Shown here: one piece after another, positions 31,890-41,815 of the stretch | How positions within the stretch are numbered: the first letter of the stretch is position 1 | Layout of the letters: the number at the start of each line of letters is the position of its first letter | Assembly (NCBI GenBank): GCA_001295905.1 | Contig: LJHT01000014.1 | Span: 62,001 to 126,000, forward strand | From: a beta proteobacterium AAP51 | GTDB taxonomy: Bacteria; Pseudomonadota; Gammaproteobacteria; Burkholderiales; Burkholderiaceae_C | Direction of reading: 5' to 3' | Length of the DNA stretch: 64,000 bases | Program-made: the position numbers and the translations under genes | Notes under the pieces: model-generated | Database searches by the model: none | Seen by the model: the letters and a program-made list of their open reading frames with translations, nothing else | What the model was told of the DNA's origin: nothing

Positions 31890-32640
31890 GGTGCCGCCCC
31901 TGCCAGCTGCCCTGCAGCAGCAAAGGCACGAAACGCACGAACATCGATTCGCTGAAATAGCCGCCGCCATAGGCCGCGCGGATGGCCTGCTGGTGCGCGC
32001 CGCTGCGTGCGTAGGCGTCCATGGCGGCGGTGTTGCGCCACAGACTGAAAGTGCACTGGCGCAGCAGCGGCGCTTCGCCCAGGCCGGCTGCGAGCAGGCA
32101 GCCGTCGGCCTGCGCGAGCGAGGCTTCGGCCGGTGGTGAAAGGCGCCAGAAGCTGCGCACGTGGCGCGGCTTGATGGAGGCGCGCGTGATGGCGGCGATC
32201 GGGCCTTCGCCCAATGGGCCGGGCGCCGTCGCCGTGACCTGCAGCGCCGCGCCGGACCAGCTGCCCTTGCTGCTGCTGGCGCGCATCAGCACCACCAAGC
32301 ATTCACGGGCATGGGCACGCCAGGCGGCCAGCTGCGGCGCGCGGGCGATGAAGTCGCGGGCGTGGGTTTCGTCTTCGAAGCCCAGGAACAGGCCGCGGTG
32401 GGTGCCGCTGGGCACGAGGCCGAAGCCGCCGCCTTCGCCGCTGCCCATCACCTTGATGAAGCGCAGCCCCGGCACGCCGCGGAAGGGCCGGGCGCCCAGC
32501 ACCAGCCGGCCCCAGGCCCAGAGGCGGGCGCTGGCGGCCATGTCGGCCAGCACCAGCACGGCCACGGCCCCGGCACTGCGCGTGCCTGCCACCGCCGAAC
32601 TTGCTGCGGGCGCGGGGCCTGAGAGCGCGTTCGGCTTCAC
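31882..32640 (-). CDS. crtA: Spheroidene monooxygenase CrtA
   Basis: About 252 residues with a GTG start at 32640; the start is not certain. CrtA inserts oxygen at C2 of spheroidene to form spheroidenone under aerobic conditions. Family features are VLVLADMAASARLWAWGRLV, a central MGSGEGGGFGLVPS and the end GYFSESMFVRFVP. It follows pufC by about 40 nt and overlaps crtD, so ketocarotenoid synthesis appears to be read from the puf transcript. Confidence 0.92.
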   Translation of the reverse strand: MKPNALSGPAPAASSAVAGTRSAGAVAVLVLADMAASARLWAWGRLVLGARPFRGVPGLRFIKVMGSGEGGGFGLVPSGTHRGLFLGFEDETHARDFIARAPQLAAWRAHARECLVVLMRASSSKGSWSGAALQVTATAPGPLGEGPIAAITRASIKPRHVRSFWRLSPPAEASLAQADGCLLAAGLGEAPLLRQCTFSLWRNTAAMDAYARSGAHQQAIRAAYGGGYFSESMFVRFVPLLLQGSWQGRHHG

Positions 32641-32680
32641 GGTGGCGGGCGGCGGCGGTGCAGGGGGCTTCAGCCCACCT

Positions 32681-33736
32681 TCACTGCGGTGCGCTGGCAG
32701 GCGCCGCGGCAGCGGCCGCAGGCGTGGTCGCCAGGGTTTGCAAGCCCGGCCAGGTGGCAGCCATGGCCGCGCCATAGAGCGGCTTGTTGGCGCCCTGGTG
32801 GCAGGTCGCGCAAGCCACGAGCGGCGTGTCGCCGTTGGGGCCCAGCCGGTTGGCCGGCAGCACCTTGCCCAGGGGCAGGGTGTAGCCCGTGTTCAGGTCG
32901 CGAACCATGTTGATGCCGTGCCAGGCCGTTGTGCGCTGCGGCGGGCTCTGGTCCCAGCTGCCGAAGTGGCGGCTGTTGTGGCAGGCCGTGCAGTTCACAC
33001 CCAAAGCCGTGGAGAAGTGCACCATCAGCGCGTAGGTGCCCTCCGTGGCCTGGATGGAAGCCACGTGACCGGTCGGCAGCGGCGTGGTGCCGCCCACGCG
33101 GATGGTGGCGGGCTGCGTCAGGTAGGTGGTGATGGGGTCGGCCGGCAGCGAGGCCAGACCCACCGACGGCGAGGCCAGGTTCTGCCCGTTGCGGTTGCCG
33201 ATGAAGTTGGAGCGCAGGTCTTGCGCCACCGGCTGGTACCAGGTCTGCTCGGGCACGGGGTTGCCGCGGTGGCAGGTGTAGCAGGTGACCCCGGTGTTGG
33301 CGACGTGCTGCTTCCAGTTGGCGTTGACGTTCTGCGTCATCTGGATCATCTTGCGTGCCACCACCTTGGTGTAGACGCTGTCGTCGGCGAAGTTGCCGGC
33401 CACGTGGCAGTAGTTGCAGCCCTGCTCGGGCGACACCCACGCCGTGATGGCCACCATCTGCGCAGTAAACTGCGCCAGGCTCAGGTCGCCCAGCACCTGC
33501 ACGTTCTGCAGCACGTCCTTGGCTTTCGGGCCGTCGGGGCTGCCCGGGTCCAGCGCGGCCGGGGGCACGTTGGCGGCCTGCTTGGCGGCCACGATGCGCG
33601 GGTTGTCCACCTGCTCCATGGCGGTGCCGCGGTAGCCGATCTGCTTGGTATCCATCGGCGGCCGCTCGCAACCCGCCAGCAGCGCGGCGGCCGCCAGGGT
33701 GGAAAGCAGCACGCTGGTGCGTGTGATCAGGCTCAT
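32681..33736 (-). CDS. pufC: Reaction-centre tetraheme cytochrome c subunit PufC
   Basis: 351 residues. PufC feeds electrons to the photo-oxidised special pair from the periplasm. An N-terminal lipoprotein signal ends at the LAGC lipobox (Cys23). Four c-type heme motifs are seen: CNYCH (107-111), CYTCH (152-156), CTACH (249-253) and CATCH (309-313). An Ala/Pro-rich tail ends the protein. ATGA overlap with pufM. Confidence 0.97.
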   Translation of the reverse strand: MSLITRTSVLLSTLAAAALLAGCERPPMDTKQIGYRGTAMEQVDNPRIVAAKQAANVPPAALDPGSPDGPKAKDVLQNVQVLGDLSLAQFTAQMVAITAWVSPEQGCNYCHVAGNFADDSVYTKVVARKMIQMTQNVNANWKQHVANTGVTCYTCHRGNPVPEQTWYQPVAQDLRSNFIGNRNGQNLASPSVGLASLPADPITTYLTQPATIRVGGTTPLPTGHVASIQATEGTYALMVHFSTALGVNCTACHNSRHFGSWDQSPPQRTTAWHGINMVRDLNTGYTLPLGKVLPANRLGPNGDTPLVACATCHQGANKPLYGAAMAATWPGLQTLATTPAAAAAAPASAPQ

Positions 33737-34716
33737 GGCTTGGCTCCTTGCAGGGTGGCCGGGTCGACCATGTTGCCGAACACAGGCGGGTAGGGCGGGG
33801 CCACGCCATGCTGCACGGCCCAGAGGTACCAGTTGTCGACCACCGTGCCGGTGAGCAGGATGCCGATGCCGCCGGTCAGCGGGCACAGCACCGCGAACCA
33901 CCAGGCCCAGCGGTGGATGGACTCCATCGTCGCGTTCCAGCCCATCGTCCAGCGCCAGAAGAGCGCAGCGCGTTCGCTGGCCGTGCCGCGGTCGACGATC
34001 TGCTCCAGCTCGCGCTCACCGCCGAAGCGGCTGACCGCCAGGATGGTGCCGCCGTGCATCGCGAACAGCAGCGCGCTGCCGTAGAGGAAGGCGATGGAGA
34101 GCGCGTGGAAGGGGTTGTAGAACAGGTTGCCGTAGCGGATGCTGAAGGCGGCCGTCCAGTCGAGGTGGCTGAAGATGCCGAAGGGCACGGCCTCGCTCCA
34201 GCTGCCCATTAGCACCGGGCGGATGAAGCCCAGCACCAGGAAGAGCCAGATGGCCGCCGCAAAGGCCCAGGCGATGTGGGTGCCCAGGCCCAGCGCTCGC
34301 GCCCGGGTGTACATGCGGGTCCACCACAACAGGATGCTGGTGGTGAGAAAGCCGCCGGCGATGAGCCACCAGCCGCCGTCGTTCAAGGGCGGCAGGCTCA
34401 GGCCGTATTGCGGCGCTGGCGGGTCGAGCGACAGCCAGAACAGCTGGCGGATGAATTCCACCGGGTCCCAGTTCACCGAGGCCAGCATGTTGAAGCCGAT
34501 GGTGACGAAGGCCAGCGTGCCGAAGAAGAGCGAGGCCACGCCCAGCCCGCCGAGGTAGATGGGCCCGATCTGGGCCATGCCCAGGCGGCCGGCGAGCGGA
34601 AAGCGGATGGGTTTGCCGTCGCGCGCGAAATTGCCGGGCCCGAGCGGCACGCCGTCGTGCAGGTGGCCCGCAGCGCGCACGCTGGTGAACAGGTTCTGGT
34701 ATTCGATCTGGATCAT
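33733..34716 (-). CDS. pufM: Reaction-centre M subunit PufM
   Basis: 327 residues with five membrane helices. Family landmarks: [20 protein letters not shown] (helix A), [20 protein letters not shown] with the special-pair histidine region, [20 protein letters not shown] (helix D with the iron/BChl His) and the [19 protein letters not shown] quinone and iron site. AGGAG six bases upstream supports ATG 34716. Overlaps pufC, 27 nt after pufL. Confidence 0.98.
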   Translation of the reverse strand: MIQIEYQNLFTSVRAAGHLHDGVPLGPGNFARDGKPIRFPLAGRLGMAQIGPIYLGGLGVASLFFGTLAFVTIGFNMLASVNWDPVEFIRQLFWLSLDPPAPQYGLSLPPLNDGGWWLIAGGFLTTSILLWWTRMYTRARALGLGTHIAWAFAAAIWLFLVLGFIRPVLMGSWSEAVPFGIFSHLDWTAAFSIRYGNLFYNPFHALSIAFLYGSALLFAMHGGTILAVSRFGGERELEQIVDRGTASERAALFWRWTMGWNATMESIHRWAWWFAVLCPLTGGIGILLTGTVVDNWYLWAVQHGVAPPYPPVFGNMVDPATLQGAKP

Positions 34717-34743
34717 GTCTGCTCCTGCTTCACTGCTGCGGTT

Positions 34744-35583
34744 TCACTTCAGGGGCCATTGCGACCAGATCGGCATGTTCAGCCACCAGCCCCACCACTC
34801 GGGCCAGCCGCGTGTCCAGAACGGGCCGCTGATGACGATGCACACCGCGCTGAAGAACACCGCCGCCAGCGCCAGGAAGAGGCCCAGGCGGTGGATGCCC
34901 AGCGAGCCGATGGAGTAGCCGATGGCGTCGCGGAAGAAGGTGTCTTCGTAATCGGTGGTGCGCACCACGTTGCCCTTCTTCGGGTTGCTGGCCGAGAGAA
35001 TCAGCCCGCCGTGCAGCGACAGTGCGAAGCAGCACGTGAAGAAGAACGTGATGGCCAGCATGTGCGCCGGGTTGTAGTGGAAGTGCAGGTACTGGTAGCC
35101 CACGTTCGACACCCAGTCGAGGTGGCTGAAGATGCCGTAGGGGAAGCCGTGCCCCCAGGCGCCCAGCAGCACCGGCCGTATCACCACCAGCGTGACGTAG
35201 GCGAAGATGGCCATGCCGAAGGCGATGGGCACGTGGTATTGCATGCCGAGTTTTCGGCAGATCTCCACCTCGCGCAGCATCCAGGAGACAAAAGCTCCGA
35301 TGGCACAGACGGTGATGATCTGCCAGAGCCCACCTTCCATCAGCGGGGCCATGCCCAGGCCGTATGAAAGATCGGGCGGTGCGATGTTGATCTGCCAGAG
35401 GTTCCACGTCGGGCCCTGTGAGGCGCCCCACAGGATCAACGCCGTTCCCAGGAAGGAGAAGAAGGCGGTCGTGACCCCGAAGAAGCCGACGTAGAACGGC
35501 CCCACCCAGAAGTCGAACAAATCGCCTCCGACCAGCGTGCCGCCGCGCACGCGGTACTTCTTCTCAAAACTCAACATGGCCAT
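34744..35583 (-). CDS. pufL: Reaction-centre L subunit PufL
   Basis: 279 residues. The N-terminus [20 protein letters not shown] is nearly invariant in PufL. Five helices follow. [20 protein letters not shown] carries bacteriochlorophyll and special-pair ligands, and [16 protein letters not shown] leads into the QB/iron region [20 protein letters not shown] lies 8 nt before the first ATG (35583), which is preferred over the second. Confidence 0.98.
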   Translation of the reverse strand: MAMLSFEKKYRVRGGTLVGGDLFDFWVGPFYVGFFGVTTAFFSFLGTALILWGASQGPTWNLWQINIAPPDLSYGLGMAPLMEGGLWQIITVCAIGAFVSWMLREVEICRKLGMQYHVPIAFGMAIFAYVTLVVIRPVLLGAWGHGFPYGIFSHLDWVSNVGYQYLHFHYNPAHMLAITFFFTCCFALSLHGGLILSASNPKKGNVVRTTDYEDTFFRDAIGYSIGSLGIHRLGLFLALAAVFFSAVCIVISGPFWTRGWPEWWGWWLNMPIWSQWPLK

Positions 35584-35634
35584 ATTCGTTCTCCGACCGC
35601 CGGGCTTGGGCCCTGAAGCGGCGAGTGTGTTGTT

Positions 35635-35672
35635 GCAGCAGGGAAGGCCGACGAGTCGGCCTCGCCTGCTGC
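35635..35672 (-). other. Intercistronic hairpin between pufA and pufL
   Basis: A 17-bp stem with two mismatches and a 4-nt CGAG loop fills the middle of the 106-bp pufA-pufL gap. Such hairpins protect the upstream pufBA mRNA and help give LH1 subunits in excess over the reaction centre in Rhodobacter. The same role is inferred here. It lacks a T-tract, so it is not a simple terminator. Confidence 0.75.
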
Positions 35673-35689
35673 TGCTGACGAGACGGGAA

Positions 35690-35899
35690 TTACTTCGTCG
35701 CCGACAGCTGTGCCACGACCGTGGTGGTCGCCGGCACGGTGGCCGAGGCCACAGCCTTCTTGACGACGGGGCCGTCCATCCAGTTGTACTTGTTCGTGCT
35801 GAGCAGGATGAGGTGAATCATCACTGCGATGCCGAACAGGAAAACGGCTTGCGCCACCAGGACCCGAAGGGGGTCGATCAAACGCCAGATTCTCCACAT
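35690..35899 (-). CDS. pufA: LH1 antenna alpha subunit PufA
   Basis: 69 residues with one membrane helix. [20 protein letters not shown] is the typical LH1 alpha start. His29 (MIHLILLS) is the bacteriochlorophyll ligand, and NKYNWMDG follows as in other LH1 alphas. A Val/Ala/Thr-rich C-terminal tail of about 25 residues is present. AGGAG precedes the ATG by 10 nt. Unusually, another ORF separates it from pufB. Confidence 0.96.
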   Translation of the reverse strand: MWRIWRLIDPLRVLVAQAVFLFGIAVMIHLILLSTNKYNWMDGPVVKKAVASATVPATTTVVAQLSATK

Positions 35900-35916
35900 G
35901 GTTCCGAGCTCCTAAT

Positions 35917-36138
35917 TCAAATTACATACGACATGAAGGTATAGACGGCGGCTTTGACACCCCCGAACAGACTCTCCACGCCTTCAGCACCGGGCAGCCA
36001 CGTCCGCCACGGCCGCCCCAGCAATGCGCCCGTGAGAGCGATCACCGAAAACACCACAAAGCTCAGAGCGAAGAGCAGCATCTCCTTGCGGTTTGCCATC
36101 GTCGGTACCGAATGAATTGCACTGTTTGTTGTAGCCAT
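35917..36138 (-). CDS. Small membrane protein ORF between pufB and pufA (orf73)
   Basis: 73 residues. One clear membrane helix (about 20-41, MLLFALSFVVFSVIALTGAL) follows a polar N-terminus and is followed by RPWRTWLPGAEGVESLFGG and an amphipathic end VKAAVYTFMSYVI. It has no histidine in the helix, so it is not an antenna chain. PufQ is about this size but lies upstream of pufB in other species. No clear match to its GP-RAW-EA-ITP-IF ending is seen, and PufX does not match either. It could be a divergent PufQ, an LH1-reaction-centre subunit or an assembly factor. It lies 17 nt from pufA and 38 nt from pufB. Confidence 0.75.
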   Translation of the reverse strand: MATTNSAIHSVPTMANRKEMLLFALSFVVFSVIALTGALLGRPWRTWLPGAEGVESLFGGVKAAVYTFMSYVI

Positions 36139-36176
36139 GACTTGTCGCTTCCTGTCAGGTGGGCTTGATCAGTCGA

Positions 36177-36323
36177 TCAGAGCCAGGGACGCCAGATCCA
36201 CACCAGCATGTGTGCAGCCAGGGCAACGGCGGTGAAGCCGACGAAACCCTGGATGTAATAGCGGTGGAATTCCTGCGCTTCGTCGTCAGACAGGCCCGAG
36301 ATCGAGCCCTTGTTGTCAGCCAT
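36177..36323 (-). CDS. pufB: LH1 antenna beta subunit PufB
   Basis: 48 residues. Both beta-chain histidines are present: His20 (EAQEFH) and His38 (ALAAHML), the latter the B870 ligand. The C-terminus VWIWRPWL is typical of LH1 beta. AAGGAG lies 8 nt before ATG 36323. First puf gene after bchZ. Confidence 0.97.
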   Translation of the reverse strand: MADNKGSISGLSDDEAQEFHRYYIQGFVGFTAVALAAHMLVWIWRPWL

Positions 36324-36388
36324 AAGAAATCTCCTTTGGCTTGGCCTTGCGGCCAGTCGCGCGCCATGCCCGCGCGACAAGGGCAGCC

Positions 36389-36434
36389 GCGGCAGGGTGC
36401 CGCAACGTGAGGTGCAGCGTGTGCGGGCACACGC
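36389..36434 (-). other. Two hairpins between bchZ and pufB
   Basis: GCGGCA-GGG-TGCCGC (36389-36403) and GCGTGTGC-GG-GCACACGC (36417-36434) lie in the 138-bp bchZ-pufB gap. Neither has a T-tract. They could mark an mRNA processing or stability boundary between the low-abundance bch part and the high-abundance puf part of the superoperon. No clear puf promoter or PpsR site was found here. Confidence 0.5.
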
Positions 36435-36461
36435 GATGCAATGAGGGTGGGCGCTGCGTGT

Positions 36462-38072
36462 TCATGCAGCCACCGGTGAATGGACCTTGGGCAGTGCGCC
36501 AGTGCAGGCCAGCGAGGCGCGCTCCAGCGTGATGCGCTTTTCGCCCAGGCGCCGGGCATCGGCTTCGGCCTGGTCGCGCCAGCGCTTGGCGGCGGAGATG
36601 CGCACCAGCACCGGTTGCGCTTCCACGGCTTCGTCGAGCAGCGCATTGGCGTCTTCGTCCCAGGGCAGGGCGCCGAGGTAACGGGCCGGCGTGGCTTCGA
36701 CCTTGTCGAGATCGGTGCCCAAGGGAAGGATGTTGAACAGCGCGTCGAAGAGCGCGTTGCAGAACTCCTGCACGATGTAGGTGGCGCCGGCATAACCCAT
36801 GAAGGGCGTGCCGGTGGCGCGCCGGATGATGGCGCCCGGAAAACTCGCCGGGATGTAGGTCGGCCGTGGGCCGTGGCCGCCACCGGTCTCGGCCAGGTAC
36901 ATGCGTTCGTTGTAGCTGCCGAACATCACCAGCGGTGTTTTCTCGTGCACGAGGCGGCGTACCGTTTCGTTGTCGGTCTTGTTGCCGGCAGTGCGCGAAA
37001 CGGCGAAATTACAGGGCAGGCCCAATTCGTCTTCGAGGAAATGGCGGATGCCGCGCGCATAGGTCTCGCCAGCCACCACCGCGAAGCTGGCGGTGCCGAA
37101 GAAGTCTTGCGTGACGCTGCGCCAGAGGTCCCACACCGGCTTGATGGTGGTGTGCTTCTCGCGCTGGATGAAGGGCTCGGGGTCGAGGTTCAGCAGCTTG
37201 CCCAGTTCGCGCAGGAAGGCCGTGGTGCTGTGCAGGCCGATGGGCGCCTGCAGGTAGGGCCGCTCGAGCGCTTCACACAGCATGCGGCCGTATTCGCGGT
37301 ACATGCAGATGTTGACGTCGGCTTCCACCAGGCGCGATACATCGGCCAGGTGGCTGCCCAGCGGGAAGACCATGTTCACTTCGGCGCCGATGCCCTGCAC
37401 CAGGCGGCGAATCTCGGCCAGGTCGCTGGGCATGTTGAAGGTGCCGTAGCAGGGGCCGATGAGGTTCACGCGCGGCTTCTCGCCGGCGGGGCGCTCGGCG
37501 AAGGGCACACGTTGCGGCACCTTGCGCAGGCCGTACTGCGTCCACAGCCAGTACATCGCGCGGTTGGCGCATTGCCACTGGTCTTCGTCGATGGTGCGCG
37601 GCAGGAAGCGCTGGATCGTGGTGCCTTCTGGCGTGACGCCGCCGCCGATCATCTCGGCGATGCTGCCCGTCACCACCACGCTGGGCAGGTCGGGGTCGAG
37701 CGCGGCATGGGCGCGTTTCATCGCACCTTCGGTGCCTTCGCGGCCGAGCTGCTCCTCGGCCAGGCCCGTCACGACGATGGGCAACTCGTGCGGCGGCAGC
37801 GCATCGGTGTAATGCAGCACGCTGGTGACCGGCAGGTTCTCGCAGCCCACCGGGCCGTCGATGATGACCTGCAGGCCCTTGATGGCCGTGAACACGTAGA
37901 CGGCACCCCAGTAACCGCCTGCGCGGTCGTGGTCGATGACGTAATTGAGCTTTTGGCGTGCAGCGCCAGCTGCAACGCCGCCATCAAGTGGCAGCCGCGG
38001 AACCGGCTCCGCCGGGCCGCTGGGTGCGCCCCCCTGGGGGGGAGCGCCGAAGGCGCTTCGGGGGGGGGTCAT
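36462..38072 (-). CDS. bchZ: Chlorophyllide reductase subunit BchZ
   Basis: 536 residues. BchZ and BchY form the catalytic part of chlorophyllide a reductase, which reduces ring B. The family begins at [20 protein letters not shown] (about residue 44) with [16 protein letters not shown] near 74-89 (a cluster cysteine). The first 40 residues before this are low-complexity and are encoded by the same palindromic repeat seen in bchM. ATGA overlap with bchY fixes the start as the coupled one. Confidence 0.96.
   Translation of the reverse strand: MTPPRSAFGAPPQGGAPSGPAEPVPRLPLDGGVAAGAARQKLNYVIDHDRAGGYWGAVYVFTAIKGLQVIIDGPVGCENLPVTSVLHYTDALPPHELPIVVTGLAEEQLGREGTEGAMKRAHAALDPDLPSVVVTGSIAEMIGGGVTPEGTTIQRFLPRTIDEDQWQCANRAMYWLWTQYGLRKVPQRVPFAERPAGEKPRVNLIGPCYGTFNMPSDLAEIRRLVQGIGAEVNMVFPLGSHLADVSRLVEADVNICMYREYGRMLCEALERPYLQAPIGLHSTTAFLRELGKLLNLDPEPFIQREKHTTIKPVWDLWRSVTQDFFGTASFAVVAGETYARGIRHFLEDELGLPCNFAVSRTAGNKTDNETVRRLVHEKTPLVMFGSYNERMYLAETGGGHGPRPTYIPASFPGAIIRRATGTPFMGYAGATYIVQEFCNALFDALFNILPLGTDLDKVEATPARYLGALPWDEDANALLDEAVEAQPVLVRISAAKRWRDQAEADARRLGEKRITLERASLACTGALPKVHSPVAA
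37993..38072. repeat. Palindromic GC-rich repeat inside the 5' end of bchZ
   Basis: Read on the minus strand, this has a GAAGCGCC-TTC-GGCGCT hairpin, a CCCCCC-A-GGGGGG palindrome and then the 28-base segment shared (27 of 28) with 17822-17849 in bchM. The two copies are translated in different frames relative to the shared segment, so sequence identity is at the DNA and not the protein level. Confidence 0.7.
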
Positions 38073-39598
38073 ATCATCTCCTCGGCCTTGCGCTTCTTCA
38101 TCAGCTTGATGACCTGGCGTTTGGTCTCGGCGCGGAACTCGGGCCGCTCGACGGGCACACCTTCCCAGACGCCGGATTTGTCGCCGCCGCCCACGTCATC
38201 GAAGAACTCGCGCATCTGGTTGAAGCGCGCCTTGTTCTGGATGGCGGCGTTGATCACGTGCGCCAGGCTGCCGGCACCGGCCGGCCCCATCAGCGGCCGT
38301 GCCGAGATGAGGTTGGTGAAGTACAGCGAGGGGATGGCCGCCTGCTTGGCCGCTTGCACCACGGGCGTGGTGCCGATGGCCAGGTCGGGCCTGAACTCGC
38401 GCACGGCGGCGATGTCTTGCTCCAGCGTGGCGCGGTACTGCACGTGCACACCGCGGGCCTGCAGCCACTGCAGGTCGGGCTCGCTCCAGGGCGTGCGCGG
38501 GCAGGCGGTGCCCACGTAGGGCACCTGGGCGCCGCTTTCGATGAGCAGGCGCGCCACCAGCAGTTCGCTGCCTTCGTAGCCGCTGACGGTGATGCGGCCG
38601 TGGATGGGCGTCTTGGCGAGCACCGCTTTGATGACGGGCAGGAAGCGGTTCTTCGCGGCGTCGATCTGCGCCTGGCCCACGTTGCAGGCCTGCCCGATGG
38701 CCTGCAGCCAGGCTTCGGTGCCCTCGTGCCCCACGGGCGCCGAGGCCACGATGGGCCGGCCGGCGGTGACGAACTCGCGCACGCTGGCGGTGTAGAAGGG
38801 GTGGATGGCGGCCACGGCCGCGCAATCCAGCGCTGCATACAGCTCGCGCCATTCGCGCGTGGGCACCACCGGGCCGGCCGCCAGGCCCAGCGGCTCGAGC
38901 ATGGCGCCGATGATCACGGGGTCGGCCGGGAACATCTCGCCCAGCAGCGTGACGGTGGGCTTCTCGCTCACGCCGTTGCGCGGCGCGGTCACGGGGCCGG
39001 CTTCGGCCTCGGTGCGGGCGTACTTCAGCATCGCGCCGGCCAGCACGTCCTTCGCCTCGGCGTGCGTGGGCACGCCGAAACCGGGCACGTCGATGCCGAT
39101 GATGCGCACGCCGTTGATGGCCTTGGGCAGCAGCTGCAGCGGCACGCCGCTGGCCGTGGGCACGCAGAGGTTGATGATGACGATGCTGTCGTACTTGGCC
39201 GGGTCGGCCTCGGCGTGCACCGTCTCGCGGATGTCCTCGAACAGCTTGCCCGTGACCAGGCTCTCGCTGTTGAAGGGCACGTAGCCCACGCTGCGGCGCG
39301 CGCCGTAGAAGTGGCTGGTGAAGGTGAGGCCGTAGACGCAGCAGGCGCTGCCGGAGAGGATGGTGTGCGTGCGCCGCATGCGCAGGCCCACGCGCAGGCT
39401 GCCGAAGGCCGGGCACATGCTCTGCGGCTGTTCGTGCGGGCCGGCGTTGTCGGGCAACGGGTAGTCTTTCGCGTACTGCGCGAGCACCTCGCTCTTGCCG
39501 GCCGTCTTGGCGGCGTCGAGCATGGCTTCCTTGCCGGAATGACAGCCGTGGCCGTCACCCTCAAGGGCTGCGGGAACTGGCAGGTCGTTGGCGCCCAT
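38069..39598 (-). CDS. bchY: Chlorophyllide reductase subunit BchY
   Basis: 509 residues. Family stretches include [20 protein letters not shown] and [20 protein letters not shown] near residues 61-100, with the cysteines expected for the [4Fe-4S] cluster of the YZ component, and [20 protein letters not shown]. The lysine-rich end [15 protein letters not shown] overlaps bchZ by ATGA. 9 nt after bchX. Confidence 0.96.
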   Translation of the reverse strand: MGANDLPVPAALEGDGHGCHSGKEAMLDAAKTAGKSEVLAQYAKDYPLPDNAGPHEQPQSMCPAFGSLRVGLRMRRTHTILSGSACCVYGLTFTSHFYGARRSVGYVPFNSESLVTGKLFEDIRETVHAEADPAKYDSIVIINLCVPTASGVPLQLLPKAINGVRIIGIDVPGFGVPTHAEAKDVLAGAMLKYARTEAEAGPVTAPRNGVSEKPTVTLLGEMFPADPVIIGAMLEPLGLAAGPVVPTREWRELYAALDCAAVAAIHPFYTASVREFVTAGRPIVASAPVGHEGTEAWLQAIGQACNVGQAQIDAAKNRFLPVIKAVLAKTPIHGRITVSGYEGSELLVARLLIESGAQVPYVGTACPRTPWSEPDLQWLQARGVHVQYRATLEQDIAAVREFRPDLAIGTTPVVQAAKQAAIPSLYFTNLISARPLMGPAGAGSLAHVINAAIQNKARFNQMREFFDDVGGGDKSGVWEGVPVERPEFRAETKRQVIKLMKKRKAEEMI

Positions 39599-39607
39599 GG
39601 TGCTGGC

Positions 39608-40624
39608 TCAGGCGGCGTCGTAGACGACTTCGAGCGTGGGCTTCACGATCTCGTGCTTGCCCACCATGTCGAAGACCGTGGCCGGTTCCATCACGAAGTC
39701 ACGGCCCGTGACCTCGGCGCTGAACAGGCCCAGCAACTGGTCCTGCGTCTGCGGTTTCGGCCGCACCGGCGGCGCGATGGCGACGTTGGTGGCCAGTTCC
39801 TCAAACAGGGGCGCCCACTGCGTACCAGGCCTGCCGATGATTTCGTAGCTGGCGCTCTTGCGGCGGATGTCGTCGTTGGCCGGGATGGTGGCCAGCACCG
39901 GGATACCGGCCGCGCTGGCGAACTGTTTGGCTTCGCCGGTGCCGTCGTCGCGGTTGATCACCATGCCGGCCACGCCCACGTTGCCGCCGAGCTTGCGGAA
40001 GTACTCCACCGCGCTGCAGACGTTGTTGGCCACGTACAGCGACTGCAAGTCGTTGCTGGCCACGACGATGACCTTCTGGCACATGTCGCGCGCAATCGGC
40101 AGGCCGAAACCGCCGCAGACCACGTCGCCCAGGAAGTCGAGCAGCACGTAGTCGAAGCCCCAGTCGTGGAAGCCGAGCTTCTCCAGGGTTTCGAAGCCGT
40201 GGATGATCCCGCGCCCGCCGCAGCCGCGGCCGACCTCGGGCCCGCCGAGCTCCATCGCGTAGACGCCGTCGCGCTTGAAGCAGACGTCGCCGATGGCCAC
40301 CGCCTCGCCGGCCAGCTTCTTCTTGCTGCTGGTCTCGATGATGGTGGGGCAGGCCTTGCCGCCGAAGAGCAGGCTGGTGGTGTCGCTCTTGGGGTCGCAG
40401 CCGATGAGCAGCACCTTCTTGCCCTGCTGCGCCATCATGTAGCTCAGGTTGGCCAGCGTGAAGCTCTTGCCGATGCCGCCCTTGCCGTAGATGGCGATGA
40501 TCTGCGTCTCTTTGGTCACCGGGCCGGTGGCCACGGGATCGGGCTCGATGTTCGCTTCGGCGAGCAATTGCTCGCGCGCCATGAACTTGATGGTGGCCGT
40601 GGCCGGAATGGTGCCGCTGCTCAT
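39608..40624 (-). CDS. bchX: Chlorophyllide reductase iron protein BchX
   Basis: 338 residues. BchX is the NifH-like ATPase of chlorophyllide a reductase. The P-loop GKGGIGKSF is at 47-55, CDPKSDTTS near 76-84, and the cluster cysteines are Cys135 (GRGCGGRG) and Cys170 (DVVCGGFG). ATG 40624 overlaps the bchC stop as ATGA. Distinct from bchL by GKSF and the longer C-terminus. Confidence 0.97.
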   Translation of the reverse strand: MSSGTIPATATIKFMAREQLLAEANIEPDPVATGPVTKETQIIAIYGKGGIGKSFTLANLSYMMAQQGKKVLLIGCDPKSDTTSLLFGGKACPTIIETSSKKKLAGEAVAIGDVCFKRDGVYAMELGGPEVGRGCGGRGIIHGFETLEKLGFHDWGFDYVLLDFLGDVVCGGFGLPIARDMCQKVIVVASNDLQSLYVANNVCSAVEYFRKLGGNVGVAGMVINRDDGTGEAKQFASAAGIPVLATIPANDDIRRKSASYEIIGRPGTQWAPLFEELATNVAIAPPVRPKPQTQDQLLGLFSAEVTGRDFVMEPATVFDMVGKHEIVKPTLEVVYDAA

Positions 40625-41574
40625 TGCATGTGTCTCCAGTCGAGAAGCATCTTCAGACAGGCTGCATCGCCGAAGGCGGTGCGGTAAGCGCTGTCGGCAT
40701 GGGTTGCCTCGTCGTGATGCGTGATCAGGCCGGCCAGCGAAAGCCGCCCGGTCTCGGTGAGTTCCTTCACCGCCAGCATGTCGGCGCGCTGCCATTCGGC
40801 GGCGGTGCGGATGCTGGCTTCGCGCATGAAGGCCGGCGCGAAGTTGAAGCTGAGCGGCTCGCTGTAGAAGCCGGCCAGCACCACCTCGCCGCCATGGGCC
40901 AGGCGGGCGATGGCCTTGTCGAGAATGGCGCAGTCGCCGCTGACGTCGTAGATGGCGCGGTAGTTGCGCCGTGTGTCGTCGGCCGGTGACATGACGGTGT
41001 AGCCCTCGGCGCCACTGGCGCGTTCGGGGTTCAGTTCCCACACCGTGGGCGCCTCGAAACCGGCGGCCACCACCATGCGGGCCAGCAGGCGGCCCAGCAC
41101 GCCGTGACCGACGATGAGGTCGGGCGCCACGCAAGGCGCCTGTTTGCCACCGCGCGCCACCGTGTGGTACGCCGTGGCGGCCAGCGCCAGCAGCACGGCT
41201 TCGCGGCCCAGGGTTTCGCTGATGGGGATGACCTTGTCGTCGCCCACCACCACCTTGGAAGCGGCGCCGCCGAAGAGGCCCCGCACTTCGCCATAGCAGC
41301 GCGCGCCGGGCACGAACACCCGCTCGCCCACGCGGTGCCTGGCCAGCGAGCCCGCCGCCACGATGCGGCCCACCGATTCATAGCCGGGCACCAGCGGGTA
41401 GCCCATGCCCGGGAACATCGGCATGCGGCCGTTCCACAGCAGCCTCTCGGTGCCGGTGGAGATGCCGCTGAAGTCGATGTTCACCACGACATCGCCGTCA
41501 CCGGGGGCGGTGAGCGGCAGCGTGGTGAGCTTCAGGTGTTCGGGCTGTTCCAGAACGACGGCGGTGGTCTTCAT
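40621..41574 (-). CDS. bchC: 3-hydroxyethyl bacteriochlorophyllide a dehydrogenase BchC
   Basis: 317 residues. BchC oxidises the C3 hydroxyethyl group to acetyl using NAD+. It is a zinc-less medium-chain dehydrogenase relative: GYPLVPGYESVGRIVAAG near 58-75 and the nucleotide-binding DLIVGHGVLGRLLARMVVAA near 152-171 are visible. A strong AGGAGG lies 7 nt before ATG 41574. It opens the bchCXYZ-puf superoperon behind a double PpsR operator. Confidence 0.96.
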   Translation of the reverse strand: MKTTAVVLEQPEHLKLTTLPLTAPGDGDVVVNIDFSGISTGTERLLWNGRMPMFPGMGYPLVPGYESVGRIVAAGSLARHRVGERVFVPGARCYGEVRGLFGGAASKVVVGDDKVIPISETLGREAVLLALAATAYHTVARGGKQAPCVAPDLIVGHGVLGRLLARMVVAAGFEAPTVWELNPERASGAEGYTVMSPADDTRRNYRAIYDVSGDCAILDKAIARLAHGGEVVLAGFYSEPLSFNFAPAFMREASIRTAAEWQRADMLAVKELTETGRLSLAGLITHHDEATHADSAYRTAFGDAACLKMLLDWRHMQ

Positions 41575-41726
41575 GCAATGCCTCCTGGGCGGGCGCGGCG
41601 CTGCCAGGGGGCAGGGGTCGCACGGGTGGGCATGGGGTGGTGTGGCAAAGGGCTGGGGCCGTGAAGGGGTGAGGGAAGCGGGCGGGAAAGAGGGGCGACG
41701 AAGGTAGGGATGTCTTGCTGTCTGAA

Positions 41727-41770
41727 TGTCATCTTAGGCTGACGTTTCAGAGTGTCAAGCGGGATTTACG
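41727..41770. promoter_or_regulatory. Double PpsR-type operator and promoter of bchC
   Basis: TGTCATCTTAGGCTGACG (41727-41744) and TGTCAAGCGGGATTTACG (41753-41770) are 8 bp apart. Minus-strand TTGACA lies in the second site, and after 17 bp AAGATG falls in the first. Cooperative CrtJ binding to two palindromes 8 bp apart at bchC is known in Rhodobacter capsulatus, so this is the best-supported operator here. It lies about 150 bp upstream of the start codon. Confidence 0.8.
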
Positions 41771-41815
41771 CTTTTCGAAGGTTTCGGCATCGATGACACG
41801 CGGCCTTGACAGGGC

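Noticed and set aside
35917-36138. Assigning the ORF between pufB and pufA as pufQ or pufX
   Set aside because: Size and one helix fit, but position and the C-terminal motif do not match PufQ, and the sequence does not match PufX. It was left unnamed.
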